A stretch of DNA of 64,000 bases from Linderina pennispora (GCF_002104995.1 NW_024468275.1:1-64000); one strand, 5' to 3'. Shown: positions 10,856-22,798, numbered from the stretch's first letter. Notes: generated from the letters alone by a model not told the origin. Numbers and translations: made by a program.

Positions 10856-12244
10856 TTAAAAGATCTTCTTCCACTTTGCCCACCCGCCAAACACCACGAC
10901 AAAGGCAATGCAGCTCCCCATGATTGTCATCCAGGCACGCAGGTTCTCATGCTCGCCAGTATCCTCGTTCGGCTTGAACGGCACAGGCACGTTCATGCCA
11001 AATAGGCCGGTGACGAACTGGATTGGCAGCAGAATGGCGGTGATGACTAGCCACTGGCTCGAAAACACCGTCGTGCCCACACAGGCATCGCCGAGCTCCA
11101 GCGAGATCTGGCCCATGTAGTTTGAGTGAGCCCGCGCCAGCACCATATCACAATGAGCACAGGCCGACTGCATAGCACCCAGATGATCCAGGACGTCGCC
11201 CAGCAGATGGCGCTCATCTAGGTCGGGCGTCATGCGCATCAGCGCCCGCACCACCTCAGGCTTGCCGTGCATTAGCCGCCAGAGCGCCAGCAGCCGCCGC
11301 CGCACCAGCCCCGTGCGCTGCAGAACATCGGCCTTTTCCAGTGGCGACAGAACCATCACCAGCTCGTCCACCTGGTCCACCTCCAATGCCACGGTGCGCA
11401 TGGCCATGGTCAGCGCGTCCGTCATCCCGTCCAGCAGCACATACACCACCGACTGCCCGCCGATCTCCGCCATGGCTGCCAGCCGGTCCACTGCCTGCTC
11501 CACATGCTCGGTCGTCGCGCGCCCATGGAACGTCAGCACAAACCGCCGTTTCACCACCATGGCTATCGGGCATGCCGCCATCTCGGCGTCCACTGCCCGA
11601 TACACAACGAAGTGGTAGTCACTGACCTCCTCGATCTTGTCGCCTGTGTCCTCCAGAATGTCCTCCACTGTCAGCGGGTGGATTCCAAACACACGTGCCA
11701 GCCTGTCCATCTCTGGTTTGGTCGCATCCACCACGTCCAGCCAGAAGAACCCGCTCTGCTCGGCGATCACATCCAAGCAGGGCTTGTCTAACTCCGAAGC
11801 CTGGTACACACCCATCGCCTCGCTGAACACCATAAACCGTGTGTCCTCATTGACTGCGAACCCGCCTGCATCCGCCATCGTCTTGAGAGCCTCAGGCTCG
11901 CCCACAGCCCCTGTGGCTGCCAGCTCCCGCAGCGCTGCCATATCCCAGTCCCGCCGGTGCACTGCCGCGTCCTCCATGCCCATGCAGTCCGTGTTCTCGT
12001 GGGTTGCTGTCTCGCGGACTACGCACTCGGTGCTGCCAAGAAGCAGCTGCACCAGCCGCTCAATATCGTCGGCACTGCTGTTCTTGCTGTCCGACAACAG
12101 GTCCTGCAAATACTGGATCGCGCGAGCACGCTGCTCGGACTCGGTGCGCAGCATTTGCGTGTTTGCTGCCCGTAGCCTCTGGTTCTCTGTATGGATGTCG
12201 TGCAATAGCAGCGACGACCCAAACGGCGACGATTTGTCTGTCAT
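10856..12244 (-). CDS. CorA-type magnesium transporter, outer left copy
   Basis: Intact 462-residue CorA/Alr/Mnr2-type divalent cation channel. The soluble N-terminal domain carries the typical stretch HPLTVEDILEDTGDKIEE near residue 190. Two C-terminal membrane helices follow; the first ends in the diagnostic GMN motif (GMNVPVPF), and the second is ITIMGSCIAF-like near the end. The start is the ATG at 12244, just after an 18-base poly(A/T) run; a longer open frame upstream overlaps the DysF gene and is not used. It lies 152 bp downstream of the DysF gene on the same strand. Its first membrane helix differs strongly from the inner copies (at 24218 and 46421), while the rest is nearly identical to them. 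Confidence 0.95.
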   Translation of the reverse strand: MTDKSSPFGSSLLLHDIHTENQRLRAANTQMLRTESEQRARAIQYLQDLLSDSKNSSADDIERLVQLLLGSTECVVRETATHENTDCMGMEDAAVHRRDWDMAALRELAATGAVGEPEALKTMADAGGFAVNEDTRFMVFSEAMGVYQASELDKPCLDVIAEQSGFFWLDVVDATKPEMDRLARVFGIHPLTVEDILEDTGDKIEEVSDYHFVVYRAVDAEMAACPIAMVVKRRFVLTFHGRATTEHVEQAVDRLAAMAEIGGQSVVYVLLDGMTDALTMAMRTVALEVDQVDELVMVLSPLEKADVLQRTGLVRRRLLALWRLMHGKPEVVRALMRMTPDLDERHLLGDVLDHLGAMQSACAHCDMVLARAHSNYMGQISLELGDACVGTTVFSSQWLVITAILLPIQFVTGLFGMNVPVPFKPNEDTGEHENLRAWMTIMGSCIAFVVVFGGWAKWKKIF

Positions 12245-12396
12245 GTTAAAAAAAAAAAAAAAAAAGTATATTACAAATGTAAAAGTGGAGGAAGAGCAAA
12301 AAAAAAAAGCTGAAAGATGGACGGCTGGAAGAATCTTCCATTGGGGCATCGATCCCAGCTCCTGACCCGGTTCGCAACCGGCTCCAGTTTTCTGCA

Positions 12397-15051
12397 TCAC
12401 TTGCGAGTCGCCCGTCTGAGCGACCACTTGGCCACCGCAACCACCATATTTTTGTAGTCCGAGTAGAACAAATCGCCGTCCTGGCCAACCACCGGCCGGA
12501 TCACAAACCGCCACACCTGCGACGCTGTCAGCCCACCGCCACCGCCCTCCACTAGTCCCCGGTACTCCTCCTGCTCCCGCACCGGCACCTGCCCAACCTC
12601 CCCCCACGCGACCGCCTGCACCGGGCACGTCTCAGCAAACTGCATCATCAGCGCAATCAGCTGCTGCCGCCCCGCATCGTATTGCAGCAGCTCGTAATGC
12701 AGCCAGCCCAGGTTCCGCCAAACCGCTGCCGCCGCCACCCCGCCCTGCTGCAATGCCTCCCGCAATACATCCAGCCGCTCGCGGTCCAGCGACAGCGTCC
12801 CCAGCGCCCGCCGCATGCTACGCACAGTCACAGCCAATAATGCCGTGTCCACTTTGCCAGTCGTGGTCGATGTGTTTCCAAGCGTCACGGGCGCATATGG
12901 GTTGGAATATGGCGCCAGATGCGCTCCGGCGGGCTGGTACGCCAATGACACAATGCTGTTGGGCGATTGAGCTCCGCTGCTCACCGAATCCAGGGATGCA
13001 TGTCGCCGCAGCGCCGCTTCTGCAAAGCCACTGTCGTCCGAGACCACAGAGACTGTCAGTGGCAGCGGAACCTCCAGGGCGCTGGCAGCCGTGTTGCTTC
13101 TTGCTAGCGGCACTGACGGCGGCAGAAGCTCAGCCAGCGGCGGTGGTGACGACACGCGCACTGGCACAGCAGAGGCTAACGACGCCCGCCGCGAATGTCG
13201 CCGCTGTGAAATGCTTTTGCCTCTCATTGGTGTCTCCTCAGCGGTACTGTAGTGCATGCCGCGCAGTACCGGGTCCTGTGGCATCGTCGGCTCAGGAGCC
13301 ATCAGACCAGTGAGCCGCACGAAGCGCCCTGGCACTCCATCCACGTACCCCTGCACCTCGTCCGCCGCAAGTGCCCCGTCGCCATCACGTCGTGCTGTGG
13401 TGCCGCCGGTCGGCAGCGGCAGGTCGAGCAGGTACCGTGTGCTGGCCATGACCGCTGAACTGTGGTCAGCATATCGCACAGCCACCTGGTCAAACCACGT
13501 CTCCACCACTGGCGTATCAGGGCTATGGACCATCGCCGCATTATCCGACAATGACGCCGGGCTGTCGCGGTCCAGGTCGCTGTACGGAATCGCCGTGCCC
13601 GGGATATTGCCGTCGCTGAGCCGCGTGCGCATTGCGCGCTGCTGCTCTGTGAGCCGTCGGCTCAGCTCATCGGTGCCCGCCTCCGGCTGGTGCGGCAGCT
13701 CCATCGACAGGCGGCTCTGATCGGCTGTCCGCCGATGCGCATCCACCGCGTCTGCCTTCAGCCGGTCGAGCTTAGCCGACGAGTGGGCCGTGTATTTTCC
13801 GTCTTTTAGCGTATATGACACCGACCCCTTGGACCCTGTGACCGCCTTGGCCACACTGCCAATCGCCCTAGCGCGCTTGAGCTCCTGCGGCGGCTGCAGA
13901 TTTGGATTGAACACGACCGGGCTGTGGATATTTGCGCCGGTTGCTGCTGCCACCTGCATGCGCAGCCGCCGCCGCAGCCGCACCCACCGCCGCCGCCGCA
14001 CAAACGACTTGGCCGCCGAGTGCCGCCCGCGCCAACGCGACTTGGTCGCAAACCGCGTCGCGTACTGCCACCCATCCTCGTCCACATCTGCCGTCATATC
14101 AATCAGCCAGCGCGGCGACACCCACTCCCACGATGGGTCTGGCAGCTGGTACGAATGCACGTTCGCCAGCGTCAGCTTCATCGTCACGTCGCTCCACGGC
14201 GGTGGATCCATCGGATGCAGCCTATGGTGAGAAGGAAAAACGTGCGATTATGCAAACCACCTCTCATATGACCCGTGTGCACATACGTCTCTCACACATG
14301 CCGCTCCCTCGCCCACCCAATGCTGCGGCTGCGCTGGCCATGGGACACGGCCATATGCTGAAAATTCTGCCTACTAATGCATGCGATTACCCCCTCCCAA
14401 AGCAAAACGCGCGTTTCATGTGTCTTCACATTGGCTTCGCACTGGTACTTACAGCTTCGGGCTAAAATTCGCCTTGCCGAGAAAATTGAACCTACACTGC
14501 GCAGCCCCAGTATTTAGCCTGCCATGGTTTCTCCATGCCCACGAGATAACTCATCCATGGATAACCTACCCGCGCTGGCACTCAAACACCACATCGCACG
14601 CATACTCGAACCGCGCATCATCCACCAATCGCTTCGCCTCGCTCAGCCTAGCGCAGATCGCCCGCGAATGCAGCTTCGCCATCCGCTCCCGGTCCTCCCC
14701 ACTGCTCGTCTGCCGCCGCATCACCCGCACACACGGCGCCTCGCCGTCGTCATCCGAGCCACCCTCCCCCGTAGCCCACCCTTGCCCGCCATACGCGTCC
14801 TCGCTACTGCCCGAGTCCTGCCGCTGTGCTCGCGCAGCCCCTAATGCTGTGTATGGCCGGTACGCAAACGCACAGGCCGACGGAGGCACCGGTGGGAGAA
14901 TATCCTACATGCATTGGAGCCCTGCTGCGTAGTTGAGAAACCAAAGTGCTCGAACCTCCTAACCCGACTGGACAACACTGCTGGGGGTTCTGGGGCTGCC
15001 ACTGCTTGACAAAAATAAACGCACCTCAGTTATTTCTTTTCGCCGTGTCAT
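12397..15051 (-). CDS. DysF (peroxin/ferlin) domain protein, Pex23/Mug65/Spo73-like, four exons, left copy
   Basis: Predicted 741-residue protein from four exons: 15025-15051, 14570-14904, 14453-14491 and 12397-14221. All three introns (120, 78 and 231 bp) are GT-AG and keep the frame. They join the DysFN motif split across exons 2-4 (FEYACDVVFECQRG, then FNFLGKANFSPKL, then LHPMDPPPWSD). DysFC follows: WEWVSPRWLIDM, EDGWQYATRFATK and the basic FVRRRRWVRLRRR. After this comes a long Ser/Pro/Ala-rich tail with little recognisable structure. DysF proteins of fungi (Pex23/24/30 family, Mug65, Spo73) act at ER-peroxisome or prospore membranes, so a membrane-contact role is likely; which subfamily is uncertain. 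The same exon structure is kept in the other arm. Confidence 0.85.
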
Positions 15052-15394
15052 TTCCAAATAGTGTGAAGGCCCAAAAACAGTCTAGGAAAGGAAGGGAAAT
15101 GCGAGCAGCAGAGGAGAAATAGTGGCAGAGCAGCGTGCAATGCATGGAAAGCTCCAAATATTTTTGTGTGTGACGGAGAGGAGGCACTCTGATTGTTGGC
15201 GACACACAACCAGCGCCCAGAGTCACGCGCATCAAGCGCTCTCCCCGCCGCCAGCACTGATCAGCCTTTTGCTCAATGCAGATGAGTGCCCACAAGCATG
15301 GATCCAGCCCTAACCATATCCCCGGTATTCTCCATTCATACCCGCTCTGACGGAAGAAAGAAAAGACTACACTTGCTGCCAACCGCCACCGACA

Positions 15395-17038
15395 CTACAG
15401 CATCTTGGACATGTATGGCCCGTCCAGCTCAAAGCCTAGCTTGCGGTAGTAGTGGCGCGTGCCCACGCCGCTGATGACCGCTAGCTTCACCGACCCATGC
15501 TCCTCGCGCGCAATGCGCTCGGCCTCCTCCATCAGCAGCGTGCCGAATCCCTGGTGCTGGAACTTCGTCGGGTCGCGTGAATGAACCGGCACCACCGAGC
15601 CATACACGTGCAGCTCGCGCACAATCGAGCACTGCCCCGTCAGCAGCTCCGGCCGGAACGTCTCAGCCGAGCACTTGCGCAGCCGCAGCAGCCCCACAAG
15701 AATGTCCTGGTCGGGGTCCTCGTACGCCAGGAACGTCTCCCAGCCGCCGTTCGCCACATAGTCGCGCCTGACCAGCTCGACCTGGTCCGGCTTGACCTTG
15801 GTGTGGATATCCACAATGCCCACCTCGCGCGTGCGCACGTCGCGGCAGGCCGTGCCCAGATCACGCATGCGCTGCAGCGCCAGCTCGCGCAGATTGCCAT
15901 GCTCCACGCCCGACGTCACCAGGGGCATCGGGATGTCGCGCTGCACCCGATACACGCGCGTCCATGGCGGAACCAGCGCCAGAATCCGTGCTACCAGGTC
16001 AACCAGCGCGTTCGGCGTGTAGTTGCGGTAGCGCCCGGTGCGCCACAGCTCATACAGACCCGTGCCGCGGATCACCAGCGTCGGGTAGAGCTTCAGCCCG
16101 TCCGAGCGGAACTGCGGGTTCTCAAAATACTCCTTGAACTGCTCCAGGTCGCGCTCCATGCCTACGTTCGGTAGATCCGGCATCATATGCGCCACCACCT
16201 TGTACCCGGCGTCCTTGGCCAGCTGGAACGACTCGCACACGGCTCGAACCGTGTGCCCACGGTTTGTGTCGCGCGCCACGTCCTCATACACCGACTGCAC
16301 TCCTAGCTCGAGACGCGTGCACCCATACCGCAGCATGTGGCTCAGGTGCGGCTTCAGCGCTGCATCTGGCCGCGTCTCGATCGTGATGCCAATGCACTTC
16401 GTCTGGCTCTGCTCCGACATCCGCACTGCCTCGTCCACGTCGTTGCTGCGATGGCCCGACAGTGCATCATGCAGGTTCATGATGAACCAGTTGCGGTACT
16501 CCTCCGGCAGCGACATGAACGTACCTCCCATGATGATGTACTCCACTTTGTCCACGCTGTGTCCCAGCGACCGCAGCTGGTCGATCCGCCCGCGCGCCTG
16601 CTCAAACGGCTCGTACCGCGCCCGGATTGCCCGCATGCTAGTCGGCTCGTAGCCTGTATACGACTGCGTTGAGTACTCAAAGTCTGAGTCCGGCCCGCCT
16701 GGGCAGTACACGCAAATCTGCCCCGACATCGAGATGTGCGGGCACCGGTGCGGCTTACACATCACTGCCACCACCGCAATGCCTGACGCCGTGCGGATCG
16801 GCTTCGCCTTGAGCTTCGGCAGCAGGTATTTCTTGTACTGCTCTGGAATCGCCGCGATGATGTCCACCAGCCGCGGCTGTGCCGACAACTTGTTCTCGCG
16901 AGAGTGCCTTGACTTGACTACATTCAGGTTCACCGACACCCCGGCATTGTGCGCTTCAATCAGCTCTGCCACAATACCCGCACACGTCTTCACCATTTTC
17001 TCTGCATGCGACGCCTGCGCTTTCTTGGACGTGCTCAT
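15395..17038 (-). CDS. ELP3: Elongator catalytic subunit ELP3, left copy
   Basis: Intact 547-residue ELP3, the radical-SAM acetyltransferase of Elongator that modifies wobble uridines of tRNAs. The radical-SAM cluster ligands are seen as [14 protein letters not shown] (Cys 99, 109 and 112). SAM-binding and core segments follow ([31 protein letters not shown]). The C-terminal GNAT domain has the acetyl-CoA loop [16 protein letters not shown] and ends in [14 protein letters not shown], the usual ELP3 C-terminus. Length equals the family norm. It is transcribed away from FHIP across a 272-bp shared promoter. The protein in the other arm looks identical. Confidence 0.98.
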   Translation of the reverse strand: MSTSKKAQASHAEKMVKTCAGIVAELIEAHNAGVSVNLNVVKSRHSRENKLSAQPRLVDIIAAIPEQYKKYLLPKLKAKPIRTASGIAVVAVMCKPHRCPHISMSGQICVYCPGGPDSDFEYSTQSYTGYEPTSMRAIRARYEPFEQARGRIDQLRSLGHSVDKVEYIIMGGTFMSLPEEYRNWFIMNLHDALSGHRSNDVDEAVRMSEQSQTKCIGITIETRPDAALKPHLSHMLRYGCTRLELGVQSVYEDVARDTNRGHTVRAVCESFQLAKDAGYKVVAHMMPDLPNVGMERDLEQFKEYFENPQFRSDGLKLYPTLVIRGTGLYELWRTGRYRNYTPNALVDLVARILALVPPWTRVYRVQRDIPMPLVTSGVEHGNLRELALQRMRDLGTACRDVRTREVGIVDIHTKVKPDQVELVRRDYVANGGWETFLAYEDPDQDILVGLLRLRKCSAETFRPELLTGQCSIVRELHVYGSVVPVHSRDPTKFQHQGFGTLLMEEAERIAREEHGSVKLAVISGVGTRHYYRKLGFELDGPYMSKML

Positions 17039-17310
17039 TTTTTGTACAAGTTTGTTTAGTGTGGGAATGGAAGTGCAGAGGAGAAGCTATAAAAAAATTT
17101 GGCATCAATTTTTTCTGTTTGCTCTGATGCATTTTTTTGGCTCGATGGACGGGCTTTGTGATTGGCTGGCTCGGTTTTGCTCATCGCACCCATCTTGCGA
17201 CGAGGTAGGCACGCCCGCACATGGTATTCAGAAGCACGCATTTCTCCTTTTGCAAGTTTACCTACCCTCCGCTCTCCCTTTTATACTCTAAGCATAGACT
17301 CTTGTGACCG
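17039..17310. promoter_or_regulatory. Shared divergent promoter of ELP3 and FHIP, left copy
   Basis: 272 bp between two outward-facing start codons. A TATA-like TTTATACTC lies about 30 bp before the FHIP ATG, and a T-rich block lies near the ELP3 side. The whole interval is mirrored at 54288-54558 with few changes. Confidence 0.5.
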
Positions 17311-20300
17311 ATGCAAGGCAACTTTTCTCCACAGGCGAAGCTGCACCGCGGCCACCGGAACTACCCTTCTCACAACGCCCAGTCCACCCGCAACCCCCCG
17401 CCACGAACCAATCAGAATTACGCCAATCCAACACAACAACACCCCCAGCACCAGCGTACCACCGGCGGCATGTTTGGCAAACTACGCATGTTCGTCGAGA
17501 ACGTCGCCGATGCCTTTGACAACCCCTCGCCCACCCGCCGCGACATGCTGGTCGACCACTGGTCGCGCATTCAAGAGTACTATACTCCGCAGAACCAAGA
17601 CGACCTGCGCAAGCTGGAGGTCACCGATACCACAATCCCCTACCACCTGGAATCTGCCCTGCGTCTGCTGGCCCTGGAGATGCTCGAGACCGCCGACCAC
17701 GAAGCCGACGGCATCGCAAAGGAACATCTGGCCCAGCCGCTTGAGTTCGGCCCCTGCATCGAGTACCTCTTGCAGTACCATGTGCTGAACTCGCTGGTGG
17801 AGTTTGCCGACGCCGATTTGCCCAGAGGCATGCGCAAAAACGTCCTTCACTTCTTTGGCATCTTTATCGAATGCATTCCCCTGGGCCTGCTGCCAGAGAG
17901 CGCCATCCGGCTGCCGCTGGTCGAGATCATGCGCCAATGCCTGAATGTCGTACAGACCAGCCCCACCACGCTCATCAACCCCATGCGCCGCCAGGAGCCC
18001 ATGGCCGGGTCCTCAACCACAACCGTCGGCAGCGTCTACTCGTCCATCGGCCGCAAGCAAGGCAAGCAGAGCTCAGCCACCACTAATCGGCTCGGCCAAG
18101 GATACCACTGCATCCCGAATGACAAGACCGCTGTCATTCTCTGCCACGACCTGCTCAAGCTCGTGGTCTCGCTGTTCACACGCCTGCGCGAACACTCCAA
18201 CATGGTCTATCTTTTTTTTGACTGGGGCAGCGAATGGCAGACCACAGCAAAATCCGCCGATCTGGCTGTCGCCTCGCTGCGCACTGCCACCTCCGACTAC
18301 AAGCAGCAGTCGGCCCGTGGCCACGAAATGCTGATCATGCACGTCATCGTCGAGTACCTGCTGGCACCCGGCATGACCGGCCAGCTAGCACGCGAAGCAC
18401 TGGTCCTGGTCGTCCAGGTCCTGCTGGCCCCTAAGGACAAAGACAAGTATGTTGATTTCCTGCTCGACCGTGCACGCATCGCCGAGCTGCTGGTCGAGCA
18501 CCTCGGATATCTGCACTCGCAAATGCCCGTGTACCGCCCAATCCCACGCACCCCCAACTCGCAGCTCTTCAGGAATGACTATACCGGCGGACGCACCATG
18601 CCGCCGCTGACACGGAGAATGCATCCCGAGAGCGCCAGCCTGGCTGGCCGCTTCAATTTCAAGGCGAACCTGCGTGACTTGCTCGCCAATGAGGGCATCA
18701 TTCGGTCTGTGGCGAAGCGCGAGCAGCGCGAGTCGGATATTCTGGTGTCGGCGCGCAAGATCCTCGAACATGTCGATGCCTTTTTCCTGTGCTGGGAGCT
18801 GCTCGACGAGCTCTGTGTTGTTGGCCAGTGCGATTCACGGATCGTTGCTGCTGTCCAGAGCCAGCTATCCAACGGATTCCTGCGCACCCACATAGAGCCC
18901 GCCCTACTGGCTACCATGGCATCCATGAGCCAAGCCAACACAACCATATCGTATTTGACTGACCTGATCACCATTACACACAGCTCTCACGTCCTCGATG
19001 CATTATTCATGGTCCTGCTCGGGTCAGACCTGGCGCCCGAGCGCGCACCGCAGGACCGGCCTAAGAATATGCACTTACTGTCAAAGGAGGACCAGGAGCT
19101 GCTGGATTCAATCGAGGATGAGGCGCTACGTGCTGAAGCAGCAGCCCTGTTATTGCCGCCTGGCTTTGACCTGTCTACTCTAGGCACCACGAAGAGCGAC
19201 GACAAATCATCAGGCTCCGAGCCCAACCCACTGCGCGCAACTCTGATCTCGTGGATGACTTACACCGACAACACCCACCTGTCCCTCAACACCCTGCGCC
19301 TGTTCGACACCATCCTGTCAACGATGAACCAATTCGCCTACACTAGCCTCGCCCTGCGCAACTTTTTGGACGAACCTGCTGGCAATAGCCACGCTGGCCC
19401 GAAAATGTCGCCGCTGGTCGGAGCCGCCTTGCCAGCTGCTTCGGCGGCCGACAGTGGTGATGACGATGACGAGAAGCCCCTGGCCAATTTGGTCCAGCCA
19501 CAGGGCGATGCGCTTGGAGAGTTTTATTCTGGCCCGGCAATCGGCCTCGGCATGTCAGTGGCTGTGGACCAGGAGCTTGTGCGCGCCGTGGTCGAGCGCT
19601 TCCTGGACGCCAGCCCCAGCAACATCTCCAATGCAATGCCCGAGGTGGTCGTTTCGGCTGCCATTCGCATCGACGAGCGCCCGAGCCCCACTAACTCGCA
19701 GTCGCCGCGGTCACCGCAGGACAGCCAGTCGCTGCCTGTGCTGGATCAGCAGCTTGAGGCGCCACGCAATTTCCAAAACATGCGCAGCATTATTATGCGC
19801 GAAGCACAGGGATGCGACGAGTACGTCCAGGACTGCCTGCAGCGGCTGCGCGTCAATCAGGAGTATATCCGGAGGTGCTGGCAGAGCAAAGCCAAGTTTG
19901 TTCGCAAGCATGCGCCTGCCCATCACACTCAGCCTACATCGGACAGCACAACTGGCAATACCGAGGATGTGAGCCGCCAGATTGACGACTCGCTTGCAGC
20001 GTTCTATCCGGGAGGTTTCTTGGCGTCGCTAGTCAAGCAGTTCTCGCTGGTTGTCAAGCGCCATATGGCGTATAGCCTGATGCTGACATCGATGATCAAC
20101 AAGCTTGCTTGCATTGCCGACCCAGCTCTGTGCGCATATTTGTTCTTGGCAAACAGTGCCACGCTACCAAAAACGCAGGTAACTGGCGATGCCTCAGAGG
20201 AGACGGAGAGCAAGCCGACTAAGCCGATGCTGCTGTATGATGGTTTTGTTAGCGCTGCAGCCGACGCTTACGTGAAATCAGAACGGGTACCCAAATTCTC

Positions 20301-21480
20301 TGCTCGCCTGGCCCGCCAGCACCGCGAGGGTGTCGAGACCGCCGTGCGGGTCGGCGCTGCGCAGCGACGTGATGTTGAGAAGGCCGTTCAGGCAATGCGC
20401 GCAAATGAGCAGCAACAGCAGCAGGCTGGGTCGCTAACCAAGCCAAACATAGTTAATGCTCTGCCCGATGCCAAAATTACTACTGGGCGCAGCTACGCAA
20501 CAGCTGCCGCAGCTACACCGAAACCACAAACTAGCCAGGACCAGGCGACCAAAACCCAGCCTGCTACCGACGACCAAGACGATACCCCTCTGGCATTGCT
20601 CCCGTCGTCCACCAGCAGAAACGCCAACACCGGAAGCACTGAGGTCGACGAATCTTTGAGCGGCTTGCAGATCTCGAACGTGCCGCTGGACTCGACAAAG
20701 CCGTCGGATAGCGTGGCGAAGCAGCGCGGGCCAGCAACACTGAAGCAGGTGGTTGCACTACTGGGTACGCCGATCAGACGGTTTGTCCATGGATACATTG
20801 TCTTGGACGAGTTTGGCAAGGAGATGGCAGCAACAGCGCTGGCCCTGCACACACTAGAGCTCGATCGGGCCATGGATCGTGTCATGCGCGCCAATGCACT
20901 GGGAAGCGCCTTCCTGGGCGACGTGAACCAAGAGGAATATGCCGACCTCCTAGACTACTATGATCCGGAAGAACCTGCGTACCGCCGCGCGGAGGCAGTC
21001 AAGGAGTCACTGCGTATTGGCAGCAGCGTAATCGACCTTAGCTCCGGACGCAACCACCCTCACCACGACCGCAAGTCGCTTGGTATTATAGAGCCTTCCT
21101 CACCGACCAAGGTACGCAAGGACCGGCGACGCGGATCGGTCAGTGGTAAGTCTGGACGCAACAGATCGTTGTCAAGCACAAGCGGACACACCAGTGCCCT
21201 ACTGGTTGCGCTGGAAGAGGCTGCGGTTTCGGCTCAGAACAAACAGAAGCAGCCCACTGATGATGGCAACGACGGCTCTGAAGGCGCTAGTAATATCGGC
21301 CTGGCTAAAAAGCGTAGCAGTAGCCGCCGGCGCAGCCGGCGCAAGTCAACACGCAGCGCCCAGCAGCTGCAGCAGATGCTGGCAGCCGATGGATCGCAGC
21401 CTGCAGGGTCTGGCGGCAACGTAAAGCGCAAAGCATCATCATCACGGCGCAAGCCTCAAGGTGCTGCGGTCTCACAATAG
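17311..21480 (+). CDS. FHF complex HOOK-interacting protein (FHIP/RAI16-like), left copy
   Basis: Intact 1389-residue protein of the FHIP (RAI16-like) family, which in animals and filamentous fungi bridges Hook/FTS adaptors and dynein to early endosomes. Family hallmarks are the N-terminal MFGKLRMFVENVADAF and DHWSRIQEYY region (about residues 53-90) and helical repeat segments through about 950. A conserved C-terminal block around 1140-1250 covers GTPIRRFVHGYI, the VNQEEYADLLDYYDPEE stretch and what follows. The tail is Ser/Arg/Lys-rich. The ATG at 17311 is the first in frame after a TATA-like element. The other arm has the same gene with about a dozen amino-acid differences and one extra Ser near the end. 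Confidence 0.88.
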   Translation: MQGNFSPQAKLHRGHRNYPSHNAQSTRNPPPRTNQNYANPTQQHPQHQRTTGGMFGKLRMFVENVADAFDNPSPTRRDMLVDHWSRIQEYYTPQNQDDLRKLEVTDTTIPYHLESALRLLALEMLETADHEADGIAKEHLAQPLEFGPCIEYLLQYHVLNSLVEFADADLPRGMRKNVLHFFGIFIECIPLGLLPESAIRLPLVEIMRQCLNVVQTSPTTLINPMRRQEPMAGSSTTTVGSVYSSIGRKQGKQSSATTNRLGQGYHCIPNDKTAVILCHDLLKLVVSLFTRLREHSNMVYLFFDWGSEWQTTAKSADLAVASLRTATSDYKQQSARGHEMLIMHVIVEYLLAPGMTGQLAREALVLVVQVLLAPKDKDKYVDFLLDRARIAELLVEHLGYLHSQMPVYRPIPRTPNSQLFRNDYTGGRTMPPLTRRMHPESASLAGRFNFKANLRDLLANEGIIRSVAKREQRESDILVSARKILEHVDAFFLCWELLDELCVVGQCDSRIVAAVQSQLSNGFLRTHIEPALLATMASMSQANTTISYLTDLITITHSSHVLDALFMVLLGSDLAPERAPQDRPKNMHLLSKEDQELLDSIEDEALRAEAAALLLPPGFDLSTLGTTKSDDKSSGSEPNPLRATLISWMTYTDNTHLSLNTLRLFDTILSTMNQFAYTSLALRNFLDEPAGNSHAGPKMSPLVGAALPAASAADSGDDDDEKPLANLVQPQGDALGEFYSGPAIGLGMSVAVDQELVRAVVERFLDASPSNISNAMPEVVVSAAIRIDERPSPTNSQSPRSPQDSQSLPVLDQQLEAPRNFQNMRSIIMREAQGCDEYVQDCLQRLRVNQEYIRRCWQSKAKFVRKHAPAHHTQPTSDSTTGNTEDVSRQIDDSLAAFYPGGFLASLVKQFSLVVKRHMAYSLMLTSMINKLACIADPALCAYLFLANSATLPKTQVTGDASEETESKPTKPMLLYDGFVSAAADAYVKSERVPKFSARLARQHREGVETAVRVGAAQRRDVEKAVQAMRANEQQQQQAGSLTKPNIVNALPDAKITTGRSYATAAAATPKPQTSQDQATKTQPATDDQDDTPLALLPSSTSRNANTGSTEVDESLSGLQISNVPLDSTKPSDSVAKQRGPATLKQVVALLGTPIRRFVHGYIVLDEFGKEMAATALALHTLELDRAMDRVMRANALGSAFLGDVNQEEYADLLDYYDPEEPAYRRAEAVKESLRIGSSVIDLSSGRNHPHHDRKSLGIIEPSSPTKVRKDRRRGSVSGKSGRNRSLSSTSGHTSALLVALEEAAVSAQNKQKQPTDDGNDGSEGASNIGLAKKRSSSRRRSRRKSTRSAQQLQQMLAADGSQPAGSGGNVKRKASSSRRKPQGAAVSQ

Positions 21481-21589
21481 CAAGGCGACTTGAGTGGCAG
21501 GTTGTTTTAATAGATGCTAGTAATCACGCACATGCTGCCTTCTACATGCATATCTATATCCTGCTGATGCACCAACTACGAACATTGCT

Positions 21590-22025
21590 ATATGTTAACA
21601 AAACTAATCGTAGTATATGATTGGCAAAGCGATAGCATATATAGATCACCATATGAGCATTACATGACCATTGCTGTAGATTTATGAAAGATCAAGCAAG
21701 CGCACTTGTCTTGAATTAGCCTGGGTTTGCCTATGCCTGGAAAAATCTCAAGATCTAATTACTTAAATCTAGACTGATACCCAGTGAGTGGTGGACTGCT
21801 TTTTTTTTTATTTTACAGAGCTGACTCTGTTGCAGTATATCAATTCACTCCTCTCTTTCAAAACATATGCACAGATATTGGCTTCAATATATTCATTTCT
21901 CACAGTTTAGCCTATATAACCTGGTGTGCCATAGTGATAGTGAGTCAATTATAGAATATAGTTCTTTGAGCAATCACAGAACTATGCTGATACATTTGCA
22001 AACATTTCAGATAATATGCATACTA
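21590..22025. other. AT-rich intergenic DNA inside the left arm
   Basis: No gene, RNA or repeat boundary recognised. AT-rich, with stop codons in all frames. It begins where the match to the right arm ends. Confidence 0.4.
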
Positions 22026-22788
22026 CAGAGGTCATTCAGAGTTACTTATCTGCACAACAATTATTTTTGCATGTTGGAGCTAATAGCAATTTCAGTGAAA
22101 TATAAATTTCACCCAAACTGCTATTGGCATCTTGGAAAAGTTTCAGTGAACATAATTTCCTTATAGTTGCTTAGCTACATCTATTGAGATATGGACTTTT
22201 GTTGCCCAATGATAATTAACCCCAAATATGCAAAAGTTTTTCTTTCTAGTTGAAATTATGTTCACTGAAACTTTTCTAAGATACTGATAGTGGTTTGGGT
22301 GAAATGTTTATTTTACTGAATTGGCAATAGCAGTTTGAGTAAAACAGTAAGAAAAATATTTATATCTTAGTAATCATTTATAAGCACAGAAACATTCTAG
22401 ACATAATAGTTAATAATGGGGGTTATACAGAGATACTTATCTGCCCATTAACTATTTATGCATGCTGGAACTATTGGCAATTTCAGTGAAATAAAAATTT
22501 CACCCAAACTGCTATCGGCATCTTGGAAAAGTTTCAGTGAACATAATTTCCTTGTGGTTGCTTAGCCACATCTATTGAGATATTGACTTTTGTTGCCCAA
22601 TGATAATTAACCCCAAATATGCAAAGGTTTTTCTTTCTGGTTGAAATTATGTTCACTGAAACTTTTCCAAGATGCCGATGGCGGTTTGGGTGAAATTTTT
22701 ATTTCACTGAAATTGCCAATAGCATAAATATGTATAAATAATTGTTGTGCAGATAACAAACTCTGAATGACCTCCAGGAATGACCCCC
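22026..22788. mobile_element. Two adjoining or nested MITE-A copies
   Basis: Two diverged copies of the family A palindrome. Each carries the arm ending TTTCAGTGAACATAATTTCC, a loop, and the inverted arm. The second copy (22418-22775) ends GAATGACCTCC and is followed at once by a family A right end (GGAATGACCCCC), which suggests the second inserted into the first. No clean target duplication remains. Confidence 0.65.
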
Positions 22789-22798
22789 AATAATCATT

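Larger units (their letters stand above)
7592..21589. repeat. Left arm of large inverted duplication
   Basis: Reverse complement of 50006-64000. Five genes occur in mirrored order and orientation in the two arms: Pex8-like, CorA, DysF, ELP3, FHIP. The first base matches the last base of the window, so the repeat is at least 14.0 kb and continues beyond the right edge. The inner boundary is sharp: both arms share the 3' flank of FHIP up to the ACGAACATTGCT stretch. The left copy then continues into unique AT-rich DNA, while the right copy meets a MITE. FHIP proteins differ at roughly a dozen of 1390 positions and ELP3 proteins look identical, so the arms are very similar but not copies of one read. 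Confidence 0.97.

Noticed and set aside
11637-12365. Long Ser/Thr-rich ORFs antisense to each CorA gene
   Set aside because: Present only because the CorA codons read open on the other strand; no domain and no start context.
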